From NCBI GenBank assembly GCA_026706935.1, contig JAPOXV010000026.1, positions 897,721-961,720 of the forward strand: a DNA stretch of 64,000 bases, read 5' to 3'. Under the pieces are notes generated by a model. That model saw nothing but the letters and a program-made list of their open reading frames with translations. It was not told where the DNA came from and did not search any database. Origin of the DNA: Gammaproteobacteria bacterium. GTDB lineage: Bacteria > Pseudomonadota > Gammaproteobacteria > Pseudomonadales > Azotimanducaceae. Of the stretch, positions 1 to 8,223 are shown in pieces (the stretch's first letter is position 1; every line of letters starts with the position of its first letter). The position numbers and the translations under genes are program-made.

Positions 1-1551
1 GCGGCAATGGGAGATTGGCGCCTCTTATTCCTGCATCGAGACAATCTAGAAAAAGTCACGCCTGGAGATGTTCAAGCAGCGGCGGAAACGTTCCTGCTTG
101 AATCGAATCGTACGGTTGGTCGGTTTTACCCGACAGAGGAAACACCGCCGCGAGCGGTGATTCCACCTGCGCCGACTGTGGCAGACCTCGTCGACGGGTA
201 TGTTGGGCGTGAAGCAGTCTCGATGGGCGAGAGTTTCGATCCCTCTCCAGCGAATATTCAAGCTCGCTCCACTGCAGAGACGCTTTCAAACGGTGTAAAG
301 GTCGCTCTCCTGCCCAAGGAAACACGAGGCGATACTGTGACCATCAGCATGAACTTCCCATTTGGAACGGTTGAATCACTCATGAACCAACACCATAACG
401 CAGTATTGGTTCATGCCATGTTGATGCGAGGTACACAACATCGCACACGTCAGGAGATCCAAGATGAACTCGACAGGTTGAAGGCGCGCCTTTCGGTAGG
501 TGGATTGAATTGGAATGTCGCAGTCACAGCTTCGACGGTACGCGACCAGTTGCCTGATGTGATCAAGTTAATAGGTGAGATCCTACGCGAACCCGCGTTC
601 GACGCGTCGGAATTCAATCTTCTCATTGAAGAAACGCTTGCGTCCATCGAGGCGAATATGAGCGAGCCAGGTTACCGAGCAACCGAAGCGTATCAACGAT
701 ATTTAGTCAGCGCTGTGGCGAAGGGGCATCCTTTCTATTTCTACAGCGCAGAAGAAGATATCGAGAGCCTATCGAACGTCACAGTTGAAGACGTTGCGGC
801 GTTTTGGCGTACGTTCTACAGCCCAGTCAACGGCGCGATCTCAATCGTTGGCGATTTTGACACTGCAGAGACATTGGCTTTGCTTGAACAAACGTTGGGC
901 GATTGGGAAGCGTCATCCGAATACGAACATATCGCGTACGAGCACTACGTTCAAGACGCAGTATCGGTCGATATCGAGACGCCGGACAAACGAAACGCGA
1001 CGATGTATGCAGTTCTAAACATGGGCGTACACCCAGCCCACGAGGACTATCCAGCGGTAAGGGTAGGAATGGAGATACTCGGTGGCGGTTTTCTGAGTTC
1101 ACGGCTGGCTACGCGGATTCGTCAGAAAGACGGTTATTCCTACGGGGTCGGCGGTCGGCTTCAAGTATTGGAACCCGATCCGACCTCACTCTTTCTTGCG
1201 TATGCGATTTTCGCACCGGAGAATAGGGATTTAGTAGTAAACGCATTTCGGGAAGAAGTTGAGCTATTGCTGAACGATGGCGTCTCGGAAGAAGAACTAG
1301 CTGCCGCAATCAAAGGCTACCTGGACTACCAGCAGAATCAGCGCGCGAACGACTCAATGGTCGCGTACCAACTTCAGGCTAATTTGCGCTGGGATCGGTC
1401 CATGGAATTCACCGAAAAGATCGAGGCGGCCATCGCTGAATTGACCCCAGAAATGGTTCAGGCAGCCATGCGGCGACATTTGCTACCCGAACGCATTGCT
1501 ATTTTTCGAGCTGGTGATTTCGCGAACAATCCAACAGTCAGTGAAATCTAA
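1..1551 (+). CDS. M16 family peptidase (insulinase-like), 3' part
   Basis: The reading frame is open to the left edge, so the gene starts outside the window; the ATG at 7 is probably internal. The visible part of about 515 residues ends one M16 unit and carries a second, from about residue 90. The second unit has no HxxEH zinc motif in view, as expected for the inactive half of two-domain M16 proteins; any catalytic half would lie upstream. Near positions 1078-1150 it has the family's GG-x2-SSRL...IRQ-x-GYSYGV segment, which contains the conserved Arg/Tyr pair that contacts substrate. M16 proteins of this layout are usually periplasmic or membrane-associated zinc proteases. The gene stands alone on the plus strand before two small beta-propeller-repeat genes. 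The family call is solid; substrate and activity cannot be judged without the missing N-terminus. Confidence 0.88.
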   Translation, partial: AAMGDWRLLFLHRDNLEKVTPGDVQAAAETFLLESNRTVGRFYPTEETPPRAVIPPAPTVADLVDGYVGREAVSMGESFDPSPANIQARSTAETLSNGVKVALLPKETRGDTVTISMNFPFGTVESLMNQHHNAVLVHAMLMRGTQHRTRQEIQDELDRLKARLSVGGLNWNVAVTASTVRDQLPDVIKLIGEILREPAFDASEFNLLIEETLASIEANMSEPGYRATEAYQRYLVSAVAKGHPFYFYSAEEDIESLSNVTVEDVAAFWRTFYSPVNGAISIVGDFDTAETLALLEQTLGDWEASSEYEHIAYEHYVQDAVSVDIETPDKRNATMYAVLNMGVHPAHEDYPAVRVGMEILGGGFLSSRLATRIRQKDGYSYGVGGRLQVLEPDPTSLFLAYAIFAPENRDLVVNAFREEVELLLNDGVSEEELAAAIKGYLDYQQNQRANDSMVAYQLQANLRWDRSMEFTEKIEAAIAELTPEMVQAAMRRHLLPERIAIFRAGDFANNPTVSEI

Positions 1552-1627
1552 TTGTTGTTTGGACTGTGAGCGAAATGTGCAATGTCACTAAGGCGTGGTA
1601 ACCAAAGCAAGACAAGGCGGTTGAACC

Positions 1628-1903
1628 ATGGCAAGAAATGATCTATTCGTGGCGATCAAGAATACTGTCGTACGAATTAGAAAAACGGATGGCACGGAAG
1701 TGTGGCGAACAAATCTCCCGAGACGAGCATCGCAATTGGTTACGCTCGCTGTAGAACCTGACGGCCTATATGCGAGTTCCGGTGGTGAGTTGTATCGACT
1801 CGACCCAGACACGGGATCGATTTTGTGGACCAACGAGTTACCCAAACTTGGTCGTGGTACCGTGTTGATTGCCGCAACGCCGGATACGAGCGAGAATCGA
1901 TGA
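1628..1903 (+). CDS. Small PQQ-like beta-propeller repeat protein, copy 1
   Basis: A 91-residue protein with two PQQ/quinoprotein-type repeat units. Each has a hydrophobic strand followed by Asp-Gly or Asp-Thr-Gly and a Trp-containing strand (DGTEVWRT near residue 21-28, DTGSILW near 60-66). A complete propeller needs about four to eight such blades in one chain, so this protein could only form one by oligomerising or pairing. No signal peptide is visible. Its stop codon overlaps the start of the next gene (ATGA at 1900-1903), and that gene encodes a close relative, which implies translational coupling. No function is recognised beyond the fold class. Confidence 0.7.
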   Translation: MARNDLFVAIKNTVVRIRKTDGTEVWRTNLPRRASQLVTLAVEPDGLYASSGGELYRLDPDTGSILWTNELPKLGRGTVLIAATPDTSENR

Positions 1904-2253
1904 TTTCCGATTCTTCGCTCGTTGTTGGAATAAAGGGTCACGTCGTCTGTATTCGTAAATCCGATGGTCGAGAACTGTGGCGTACTCATCTTCGTGGATC
2001 AGATACGACGAGCGTAGTTCGGGATGAGGATACAGTGTTCGCAGCGACGAACGGGTACGTGTACGCATTGAATGTAAGTGACGGAGCGATTCGTTGGGTA
2101 AACAACCTACCAAGACTCGGGTACGGCGCATGTACGATGGGAAGTCCGAATCAAGGAGCGCTTGCGGCTCTTCAGATCATCGCTCAACAACAGGCGGCGA
2201 TGCTTGCCGCCATTACGGCTAGCTCAGGTGCGGTTGCGGCCGCGTCTAGCTAG
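1900..2253 (+). CDS. Small PQQ-like beta-propeller repeat protein, copy 2
   Basis: A 117-residue protein starting at the ATG that overlaps the previous stop codon; a longer in-frame start at 1825 would lie inside the preceding gene and lacks repeat similarity. It has the same two-repeat plan as copy 1, with matching segments such as IRKSDGRELWRTHL against IRKTDGTEVWRTNL, and ends the second repeat with a similar NNLPRLG (copy 1: NELPKLG). After the repeats comes a low-complexity tail rich in Ala, Gln and Ser (about residue 85-117). It looks like a tandem duplication of the upstream gene with a different C-terminus. The two could associate to complete a four-blade unit, but that is inference. 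No enzyme motif or export signal is evident. Confidence 0.7.
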   Translation: MISDSSLVVGIKGHVVCIRKSDGRELWRTHLRGSDTTSVVRDEDTVFAATNGYVYALNVSDGAIRWVNNLPRLGYGACTMGSPNQGALAALQIIAQQQAAMLAAITASSGAVAAASS

Positions 2254-2293
2254 GCTCCGAATCACTGCGAATTAATCGCTCAAGTTTACGACT

Positions 2294-2317
2294 TCGGCCG
2301 GCAAAAAACTCGGCCGA
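2294..2317. terminator. Hairpin between convergent genes
   Basis: A 7-bp perfect inverted repeat (TCGGCCG and CGGCCGA) encloses a 10-nt A-rich loop. It sits exactly between the stop of the PQQ-repeat gene (2253) and the stop of the convergent phosphoesterase gene (2318). There is no good T-run on either side, so it is a plausible but weak bidirectional terminator. Confidence 0.4.
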
Positions 2318-3067
2318 TTAACGATACCCTCGACTTGCGTAACTTAACCAAGGTTCAGTCGCACCCAACGAAAAGCCTGTTAGGGTCTGCTGTTTGAAAC
2401 TCTCACGAAATTCGGTGAACCGGTCGAGTGTCGTAACACGGTCCCACGCATCGAGCAAAGGCGTCGGATCGTATCGCACGTGGTGGTAGGTGAATTCACC
2501 ATCTTCTAACAACCCATAACATGCAAGAACACTCCCACATCGATTTTGACCGATGCTGCCGGGATTGATGAATCGCTGATCATTGATCGAACGACTAAAT
2601 TGAACGTGAGAGTGGCCAAAGAGAACATCCGCTTGTTTGTTTCCGTACCTGAACACGTCGAAGTATCGATCGGGGCTATCTGGTAGGACATGGCGTACTT
2701 CGGTGTTCTCGTCACCGTGTGCAAGTACGTACATGCGATCATCGAGTTCGTATTCGCCTGGTGAACTGAACGACCTTAAGAACTGATAGTCAGCATCTTG
2801 TAGTTCATCATAAATCCATTCCATGAGAGCTTTGTAACCGTCAGGCCATTTGGCGATCGATTCGGGATTCAATGCGGTGTATTCGTGATTGCCACGTATG
2901 AATACGCCGTTAAGCGAATTGAGCAATTCGATCGTCTCGTTCGGTTCTGGACCTGGCGATACGGCATCGCCTAAGAACACGACTGAGTCAAAGTCGCGTT
3001 CTTTTTGCAGGACGGCGTTAAGCGCGGTCGCGTTTCCGTGAATATCGGCGAACACGAGGATTTTCAT
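2318..3067 (-). CDS. Metallophosphoesterase (calcineurin-like)
   Basis: A 249-residue protein with the full dinuclear-metal phosphoesterase signature. FADIHGN is at the N-terminus (Asp8, His10), then LGDAVSPGP (Asp34), GNHE (Asn60, His61), LAHGD (about 117) and FGHSH (about 152). Small bacterial members of this family include YfcE-like phosphodiesterases and protein phosphatases; the substrate here cannot be told from sequence. No signal peptide is seen, so it is likely cytosolic. It is transcribed alone, convergent with the PQQ-repeat pair and divergent from the PEP-utilising enzyme, with about 185 bp of shared upstream DNA. The ATG at 3067 is the natural start because the D-x-H motif follows directly. 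Confidence 0.88.
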   Translation of the reverse strand: MKILVFADIHGNATALNAVLQKERDFDSVVFLGDAVSPGPEPNETIELLNSLNGVFIRGNHEYTALNPESIAKWPDGYKALMEWIYDELQDADYQFLRSFSSPGEYELDDRMYVLAHGDENTEVRHVLPDSPDRYFDVFRYGNKQADVLFGHSHVQFSRSINDQRFINPGSIGQNRCGSVLACYGLLEDGEFTYHHVRYDPTPLLDAWDRVTTLDRFTEFRESFKQQTLTGFSLGATEPWLSYASRGYR

Positions 3068-3252
3068 TTAAGGTCCGGTTTGAGGGTCAAAAACTTGGTT
3101 GCGTTGCTTGTCTCGTTGTCCAGATGGCGCCTAGCCCTTAGGTTCGATGAGTGCAAGCTTTGACATCAAAGTGCGCAATTGTCACTTTTTACGCTACCTA
3201 AAATCGCAGTCCGCGCGATCGATCACACTAATCCACCAATAAAGGTACGTCA

Positions 3253-6111
3253 TTGTCAGAATTCATAGAACCTTTCCAAACGTCAAATGATGATCTTGAG
3301 CTCCTTGGCGGGAAAGGTCGGTCACTTACGTATCTCGTTAATCACGGATTCCAGGTTCCGACAGGATTCCATGTCACGACGCAAGCGTATCGTGATTTCG
3401 TATCCAAGAACGGGCTGCAGCCGCGCATTCTGGCATGTGCGAAACCCACACTCGTCAATGGTCAAGCGTCGTTTGAGCAGGCGTCGAGTGAGATTCAGGA
3501 CCTGTTTGCAGATACAACGATCTCAGCTGAACTGGAACAGGAGATCGGTTCTGCTTACGTCGGCTTTGACCAAGCCGACCCAGCCGTTGCTGTACGTTCT
3601 TCTGCGAACGCAGAGGATCTACCGAACCTTTCATTTGCCGGGCAGCAGGAGACCTATCTGAATATTCGGGGTTCCGCGGAAGTCGTAGCAGCGGTGAAGA
3701 AATGCTGGGCTTCGTTGTGGACGCCGCAGGCTCTGAACTATCGGCACCAAAACGGCATCGCGCAAGAATCTGTGGCGATGTCCGTCGTCGTACAGCAGCT
3801 TATTCCGGCGGACGTCGCTGGCATTCTGTTTACTGCGAATCCCGCAACGGGCGAGCGATCCGAAATGGTCATAAACGCGAGCTACGGTTTAGGGGAAGCC
3901 GTCGTGAGCGGTCAGATCACCCCCGATACCTTCATCGTCAGTCGTAAGGATGGTGAGACAAAGGAATCGATGATCGGTACGAAGGAGTTCCAAATCGACG
4001 CGGCCGATGGTCAAGGCACCTTAAACCGCGATGTATCGAGCGACCTTCAGACGAACTCAGTACTCACAGATGAGCAAGTTCGCGAGCTTTGGCAGATTGC
4101 AGAGAAGGTCGTCAACGTATATGACGACGTACCCCAAGACATTGAGTGGGCGATATGCGACGGTAAGATCCATCTGCTTCAGTCCCGTCCGATTACGAAT
4201 CTGCCTGTACAACCCATCGACATCGAATGGGAGGTCCCCAAACCGGCGACCTATGTTTCTCGACGACAGATCGTTGAGAACATGCCTGATCCGATCAGTC
4301 CGCTATTTGAGGAGCTGTATCTAACCGAAGGGTTGGAATCTACTCGGAAAGGTAAGAGTCTGATGATTGGCGGCGGTCCTATGTTCATCGCGGTGAATGG
4401 GTATGCATATCAGCGCTTCGATTTTCCGATGGTTCATGACCAAGCGCGTGAGAAGGGCTTGTTACCGGTTGCCGAAGCTGAAATTGATGCAGCGGAATTA
4501 GCTGCGGTGAAGCAACAGGGATCCACAAAACAAAAGGGAGAGACAGGACAGAAGAAGCAGTCTGAATTGGATCGCATGATGAAGGAAGCTCGGGAACGGG
4601 ATCTCGCGGTTCGCGAGCGCGATATCGAGTTGTTCAGGGAAGACCTGTCATTGGCGGATCGAGAGGCATTCGATACGTGGCGTGCTTCGGAGTCGCCTGA
4701 AGGACTAGCCCTTCAGATTACGATGCCCAAAAGTAAGAACCCCACCTACGTTGCGTTCAACAACAGTGAATGGAACGATCGACAACTTGGCGAGTGGTTT
4801 GAAGTAACACGTCCCCGTCTACACGGCATTCGAGAGAAGTGGTTAAAAATCGATCCGAAGACGGCTTCGGACGAGGAATTACTTGACGGTATTTGTGAGA
4901 TGGGCGTTGAAGAAGGGTACTACTGGTCTAGTAATTCCAGCCACACATTTGGCGTTGCGAAATCGACTGACGATCAGTTACAGTGCTTCTTACGCGAAAC
5001 ACTTCCAGATCACCATTTCATAAGTGGTCAATTCCTTTCAGGCATTGATTCCAAGACAATGCAAGCGAATGCTGCGTTATTCGAAATCGCTGAGGAAGTA
5101 CGTCGTAGCGAGGACCTTTCATTCTTTGTCCAGGTGACACCGGTTCGGTTTTTACGTGAAGGGCTACGGGAACGTAACGACACTGCGAAGGTGAACGAAA
5201 TGATCGATGCCTACCTCGCGACGTACGGTCATCAAGGGTACAGCATGGACTTCTTCGAACCAACTCAGGTGGAAGATCCAGCGGCCATGATGACAACCTT
5301 AAAGGCGATGGTCGCCGATCCGGAGTATCACCCACGCAATCAAGAAATCCGCACAAAATCCATTCGCGAGGAGAAATACAAAGAGATTAGCGACCTTTTG
5401 GATGGGTTGGAATATTGGCAATTCAGGTTTAGATTGTGGTTGGCTCGAAAGTACCACTACATTCGTGAAGAGGTAGCTTTTTTGTTCGGATTCACGTGGA
5501 ACGTTCTACGTCCGATGGCACATGAACTGGGGTCGCGCCTTACTTCCGTTGGTACGCTTCGAGCACCAAGTCACGTTTATTTCCTCAATACGTCTGAATT
5601 GCGTCAGGCAATCGAAAGACGAGCGGATCGTGTCGGCATTCCGGAGCTTGCGGACCTCGCAGCAGAGCGTAGGGAACTTCGGGAAGCACGGAAGAGGCAT
5701 CACCCGCCTGGGACTCTTCCAATGGAAGCAAGTCAAATCGACGGTATTGCCTTCAAGGAAACTCAAATCAAGAATGAAGCTGATTCTGCCATGATGCGCG
5801 GTTTCCCAGTCAGTCCTGGTCGCGTCACAGCGCCTGCTTCTGTTGTGACCGGCGCCGCGGAGTTTGAAAAAATGGCGCCGGGGTCGATTTTGGTGAGTCC
5901 ATTAACGACGCCCGCCTGGACGCAACTATTCGCTCACGCGGTCGGGCTGGTAACAGATGTTGGGAGTATCTTGGCACATGGTTCCATCGTTGCACGAGAA
6001 TACGGTATACCTGCGGTGCTTGGTGTCGGTGACGGTACAAAACGCATCAAACACGGTCAGATGATCAGCATCGACGGCGACCAAGGAACTGTCGAGATTC
6101 ATGACGACTAG
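3253..6111 (+). CDS. PEP/pyruvate-binding phosphotransferase, rifampin phosphotransferase-like
   Basis: A 952-residue protein with the three-part plan of rifampin phosphotransferases and PEP synthases. An N-terminal PPDK-type ATP-binding domain covers about residues 10-320 (GGKGRSL near the start, AVRSSANAEDLPNLSFAGQQ near 116, LQSRPIT near 310). A long middle domain follows, then a C-terminal swivelling phosphohistidine domain with the LAHGSIVAREYGIPAVLG segment (His at about 909). In this family ATP phosphorylates the histidine, which then passes phosphate to a substrate. The middle domain determines the substrate and is the least conserved part here. It holds a Lys/Gln-rich charged stretch at about residues 417-455 and is longer than in typical antibiotic phosphotransferases (about 870 residues total). 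Translation probably starts at TTG 3253, with AAAGG about 7 nt upstream. Whether it acts on rifamycins, pyruvate or another acceptor is open. Confidence 0.85.
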   Translation: MSEFIEPFQTSNDDLELLGGKGRSLTYLVNHGFQVPTGFHVTTQAYRDFVSKNGLQPRILACAKPTLVNGQASFEQASSEIQDLFADTTISAELEQEIGSAYVGFDQADPAVAVRSSANAEDLPNLSFAGQQETYLNIRGSAEVVAAVKKCWASLWTPQALNYRHQNGIAQESVAMSVVVQQLIPADVAGILFTANPATGERSEMVINASYGLGEAVVSGQITPDTFIVSRKDGETKESMIGTKEFQIDAADGQGTLNRDVSSDLQTNSVLTDEQVRELWQIAEKVVNVYDDVPQDIEWAICDGKIHLLQSRPITNLPVQPIDIEWEVPKPATYVSRRQIVENMPDPISPLFEELYLTEGLESTRKGKSLMIGGGPMFIAVNGYAYQRFDFPMVHDQAREKGLLPVAEAEIDAAELAAVKQQGSTKQKGETGQKKQSELDRMMKEARERDLAVRERDIELFREDLSLADREAFDTWRASESPEGLALQITMPKSKNPTYVAFNNSEWNDRQLGEWFEVTRPRLHGIREKWLKIDPKTASDEELLDGICEMGVEEGYYWSSNSSHTFGVAKSTDDQLQCFLRETLPDHHFISGQFLSGIDSKTMQANAALFEIAEEVRRSEDLSFFVQVTPVRFLREGLRERNDTAKVNEMIDAYLATYGHQGYSMDFFEPTQVEDPAAMMTTLKAMVADPEYHPRNQEIRTKSIREEKYKEISDLLDGLEYWQFRFRLWLARKYHYIREEVAFLFGFTWNVLRPMAHELGSRLTSVGTLRAPSHVYFLNTSELRQAIERRADRVGIPELADLAAERRELREARKRHHPPGTLPMEASQIDGIAFKETQIKNEADSAMMRGFPVSPGRVTAPASVVTGAAEFEKMAPGSILVSPLTTPAWTQLFAHAVGLVTDVGSILAHGSIVAREYGIPAVLGVGDGTKRIKHGQMISIDGDQGTVEIHDD

Positions 6112-6171
6112 CGAACTGAACGCCTTTTAGGGAAATTCCCTTTAGCGCAGCGTATTGATCAGCGCTCGTAG

Positions 6172-8208
6172 TCAGGAGGTTACGCGTTGCAGCTCCACAT
6201 ATTCTCGATATGAGCTCGTAGGGCGTGAGATCAGTTCGTCGTGGGTGCCGATTTCCTGGATCCTGCCTTCCTCAATAAACACGATTTGATCGGCTTGTCG
6301 AATAGTGGACAGTCGATGTGCAATAACTACGACCAATCTATTCTCGGCTGCACGACGGAGTGAATTGAGGAGAGTCTGCTCAGTTTGAGGATCGAGCGCT
6401 GCCGTCGGTTCATCGAGGATCAGTACCTGCGATTCTCGAATCAACCCTCGGGCGATGGACAAGCGCTGCTGCTGTCCAACTGACAACGTATCTCCACCGC
6501 GACCTAATCGAGTGTCTACGCCACTTGGCAGCTCGCTAATGAACTCCATACAACCTGCGGTTTCAAGTGCTTGGAACATCTGAGCGTCAGTCGCCTTTGG
6601 GTTCGCAAGCAGCAAGTTGTGTCGTATCGTTGCTGACAAAAACGTATGCTCTTGTAGTACATACGACACCCGCTGTCGAATGCTCTCCACATCGAATTCG
6701 CGTGCGTCACGTCCGTCGATCAATACTCGACCATCGCTTGGCTGCAATATGGAAGGGATTAGATAGGCGAGTGTGGTTTTGCCCGAACCCGTTGGACCAA
6801 CGATTGCCACGACGTCACCAAATTTAAATGAGAGATCAATGTCAATAAGCGCTCGAGTGCCATTGGGGTACGTATAGCCGACACCCTCAAAGGAGATTTC
6901 TCGTTCGATTGCGGTACATTCGTCACCGCCTTTGTAATCCTCCTCAGATTCGTAGTCCATGAAGAAAAACACGCGTCGAACGGCGGCTATGACGTCTTGG
7001 ATCTTGATCCAATACGCTCCGAGATAACCCGCTGGTGTCGCGATGCTATAGAAGACGCCGATAAGCACGGCATAGTCGCCGGGCGACATGACACCGTCGA
7101 TGATGCGGTCACTTACCAGAATCAAAACATAAATACCAGCGAGACCAGAAACGGCGGCGAAGATGCATGAGCAGGCGATTACGACGGCAATGTAATACCG
7201 TTCCCGCAAGAACGACTGTTCACTGCGATCAGCAAATCGAGTTGATTGTTCATCGGTCGCGCCAAGACTCTGGACGGCGGCAACGTTTGAAACGGATTCC
7301 TCCATTGCATTCGTCGTGGCGGACCCAGCTGCTCGCTTGTTCTGGCTAGTGCGACGCACTGCGCCAGAGAACGGGAACGTGATGATAAAAGCTGCCGGTA
7401 CGGTCGCCCAAGCGATCCAGATAAGTTCCGGAGAGACATCCCCGTACGAGTACTGAAGTACGTATAGGCTGATCCCGGCATTCAGCATCATTAAAAACGG
7501 CACGATCGTTAGTTGAAGAAACAGATCGGGTGCCATGGGCACGTCATACATGACGCGGTAGATGCTGTCACCGATACGTTGATCATCCAATACGGACATC
7601 GGCATTCGACTTAAACGCTCGAAAAGGCGCGTGCGCAACCGGTTGGCCAATCGTTGCGTAAGACGAACACCGACCATAAATGCAACCAGACCCAAGAGTC
7701 CGCTCCCGTTGGAATAAGAGGCGCTAATCTGATTTTCAGCCTGCGTAGCAGCATCCTGTCCAGCATGAAGGCCTGCGCCGAGTCCGTAAGTTCTCATGCC
7801 CAAGAGGATCATGCCAAAGATGGTGATGATCGTAATTGAGAACATGATCTGCAATGGATCCTGATCCTGCACGATGTTCAGTACAGGTTGCATAAACGGC
7901 GGAAACTCGATCTCCGTCGTGTTGAACGGTCGTTGCTGAATGACGTTGTCGATGACGATCTTCCCGAGCCACGGAAGATATAAACCTGGGATGATGAGTC
8001 CCAATTCAAGGACGACTTTTGCGCCAAATAATCGCTTTTCAGCAGTGATTTGGCGCAGCGACCGTCCGATAACCTGTAGCGCTTCCCAAGTGGTCAGATC
8101 GGATTGCGTGTCAATACGATCGTCGAATTGATTTTTGCCAATGACCTCTTGAAAAATGCTCGAACGCGTTTCGCTGTTGGTGGTATCCGGCTGAATCGAG
8201 TCTGTCAT
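6172..8208 (-). CDS. ABC exporter half-transporter, pair A second subunit
   Basis: A 678-residue type IV (MsbA-like) half exporter with an N-terminal cytosolic lead, six membrane helices and a C-terminal ATPase. Walker A GPTGSGKTT lies near residue 468, the signature LSVGQQQR near 571, Walker B VLILDEPTAALD near 593 and the switch His in VIAHRLST near 627. Both the catalytic Glu and His are present. The signature has Val where most families have Gly. It lies 15 bp downstream of the other half-transporter gene (8224-10296), so the two very likely form a heterodimer. The loop between the first two helices is unusually long (about residues 85-120). It is clearly paralogous to the 58043-60025 protein of pair B. 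The substrate is unknown; lipid, peptide or drug export are all possible. Confidence 0.9.
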   Translation of the reverse strand: MTDSIQPDTTNSETRSSIFQEVIGKNQFDDRIDTQSDLTTWEALQVIGRSLRQITAEKRLFGAKVVLELGLIIPGLYLPWLGKIVIDNVIQQRPFNTTEIEFPPFMQPVLNIVQDQDPLQIMFSITIITIFGMILLGMRTYGLGAGLHAGQDAATQAENQISASYSNGSGLLGLVAFMVGVRLTQRLANRLRTRLFERLSRMPMSVLDDQRIGDSIYRVMYDVPMAPDLFLQLTIVPFLMMLNAGISLYVLQYSYGDVSPELIWIAWATVPAAFIITFPFSGAVRRTSQNKRAAGSATTNAMEESVSNVAAVQSLGATDEQSTRFADRSEQSFLRERYYIAVVIACSCIFAAVSGLAGIYVLILVSDRIIDGVMSPGDYAVLIGVFYSIATPAGYLGAYWIKIQDVIAAVRRVFFFMDYESEEDYKGGDECTAIEREISFEGVGYTYPNGTRALIDIDLSFKFGDVVAIVGPTGSGKTTLAYLIPSILQPSDGRVLIDGRDAREFDVESIRQRVSYVLQEHTFLSATIRHNLLLANPKATDAQMFQALETAGCMEFISELPSGVDTRLGRGGDTLSVGQQQRLSIARGLIRESQVLILDEPTAALDPQTEQTLLNSLRRAAENRLVVVIAHRLSTIRQADQIVFIEEGRIQEIGTHDELISRPTSSYREYVELQRVTS

Positions 8209-8223
8209 GTCGACTTTAACCCA

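Noticed and set aside
6129..6141. Hairpin AGGGAA-A-TTCCCT between convergent genes as terminator
   Set aside because: Only six base pairs with a 1-nt loop and no T-run; too weak to call.
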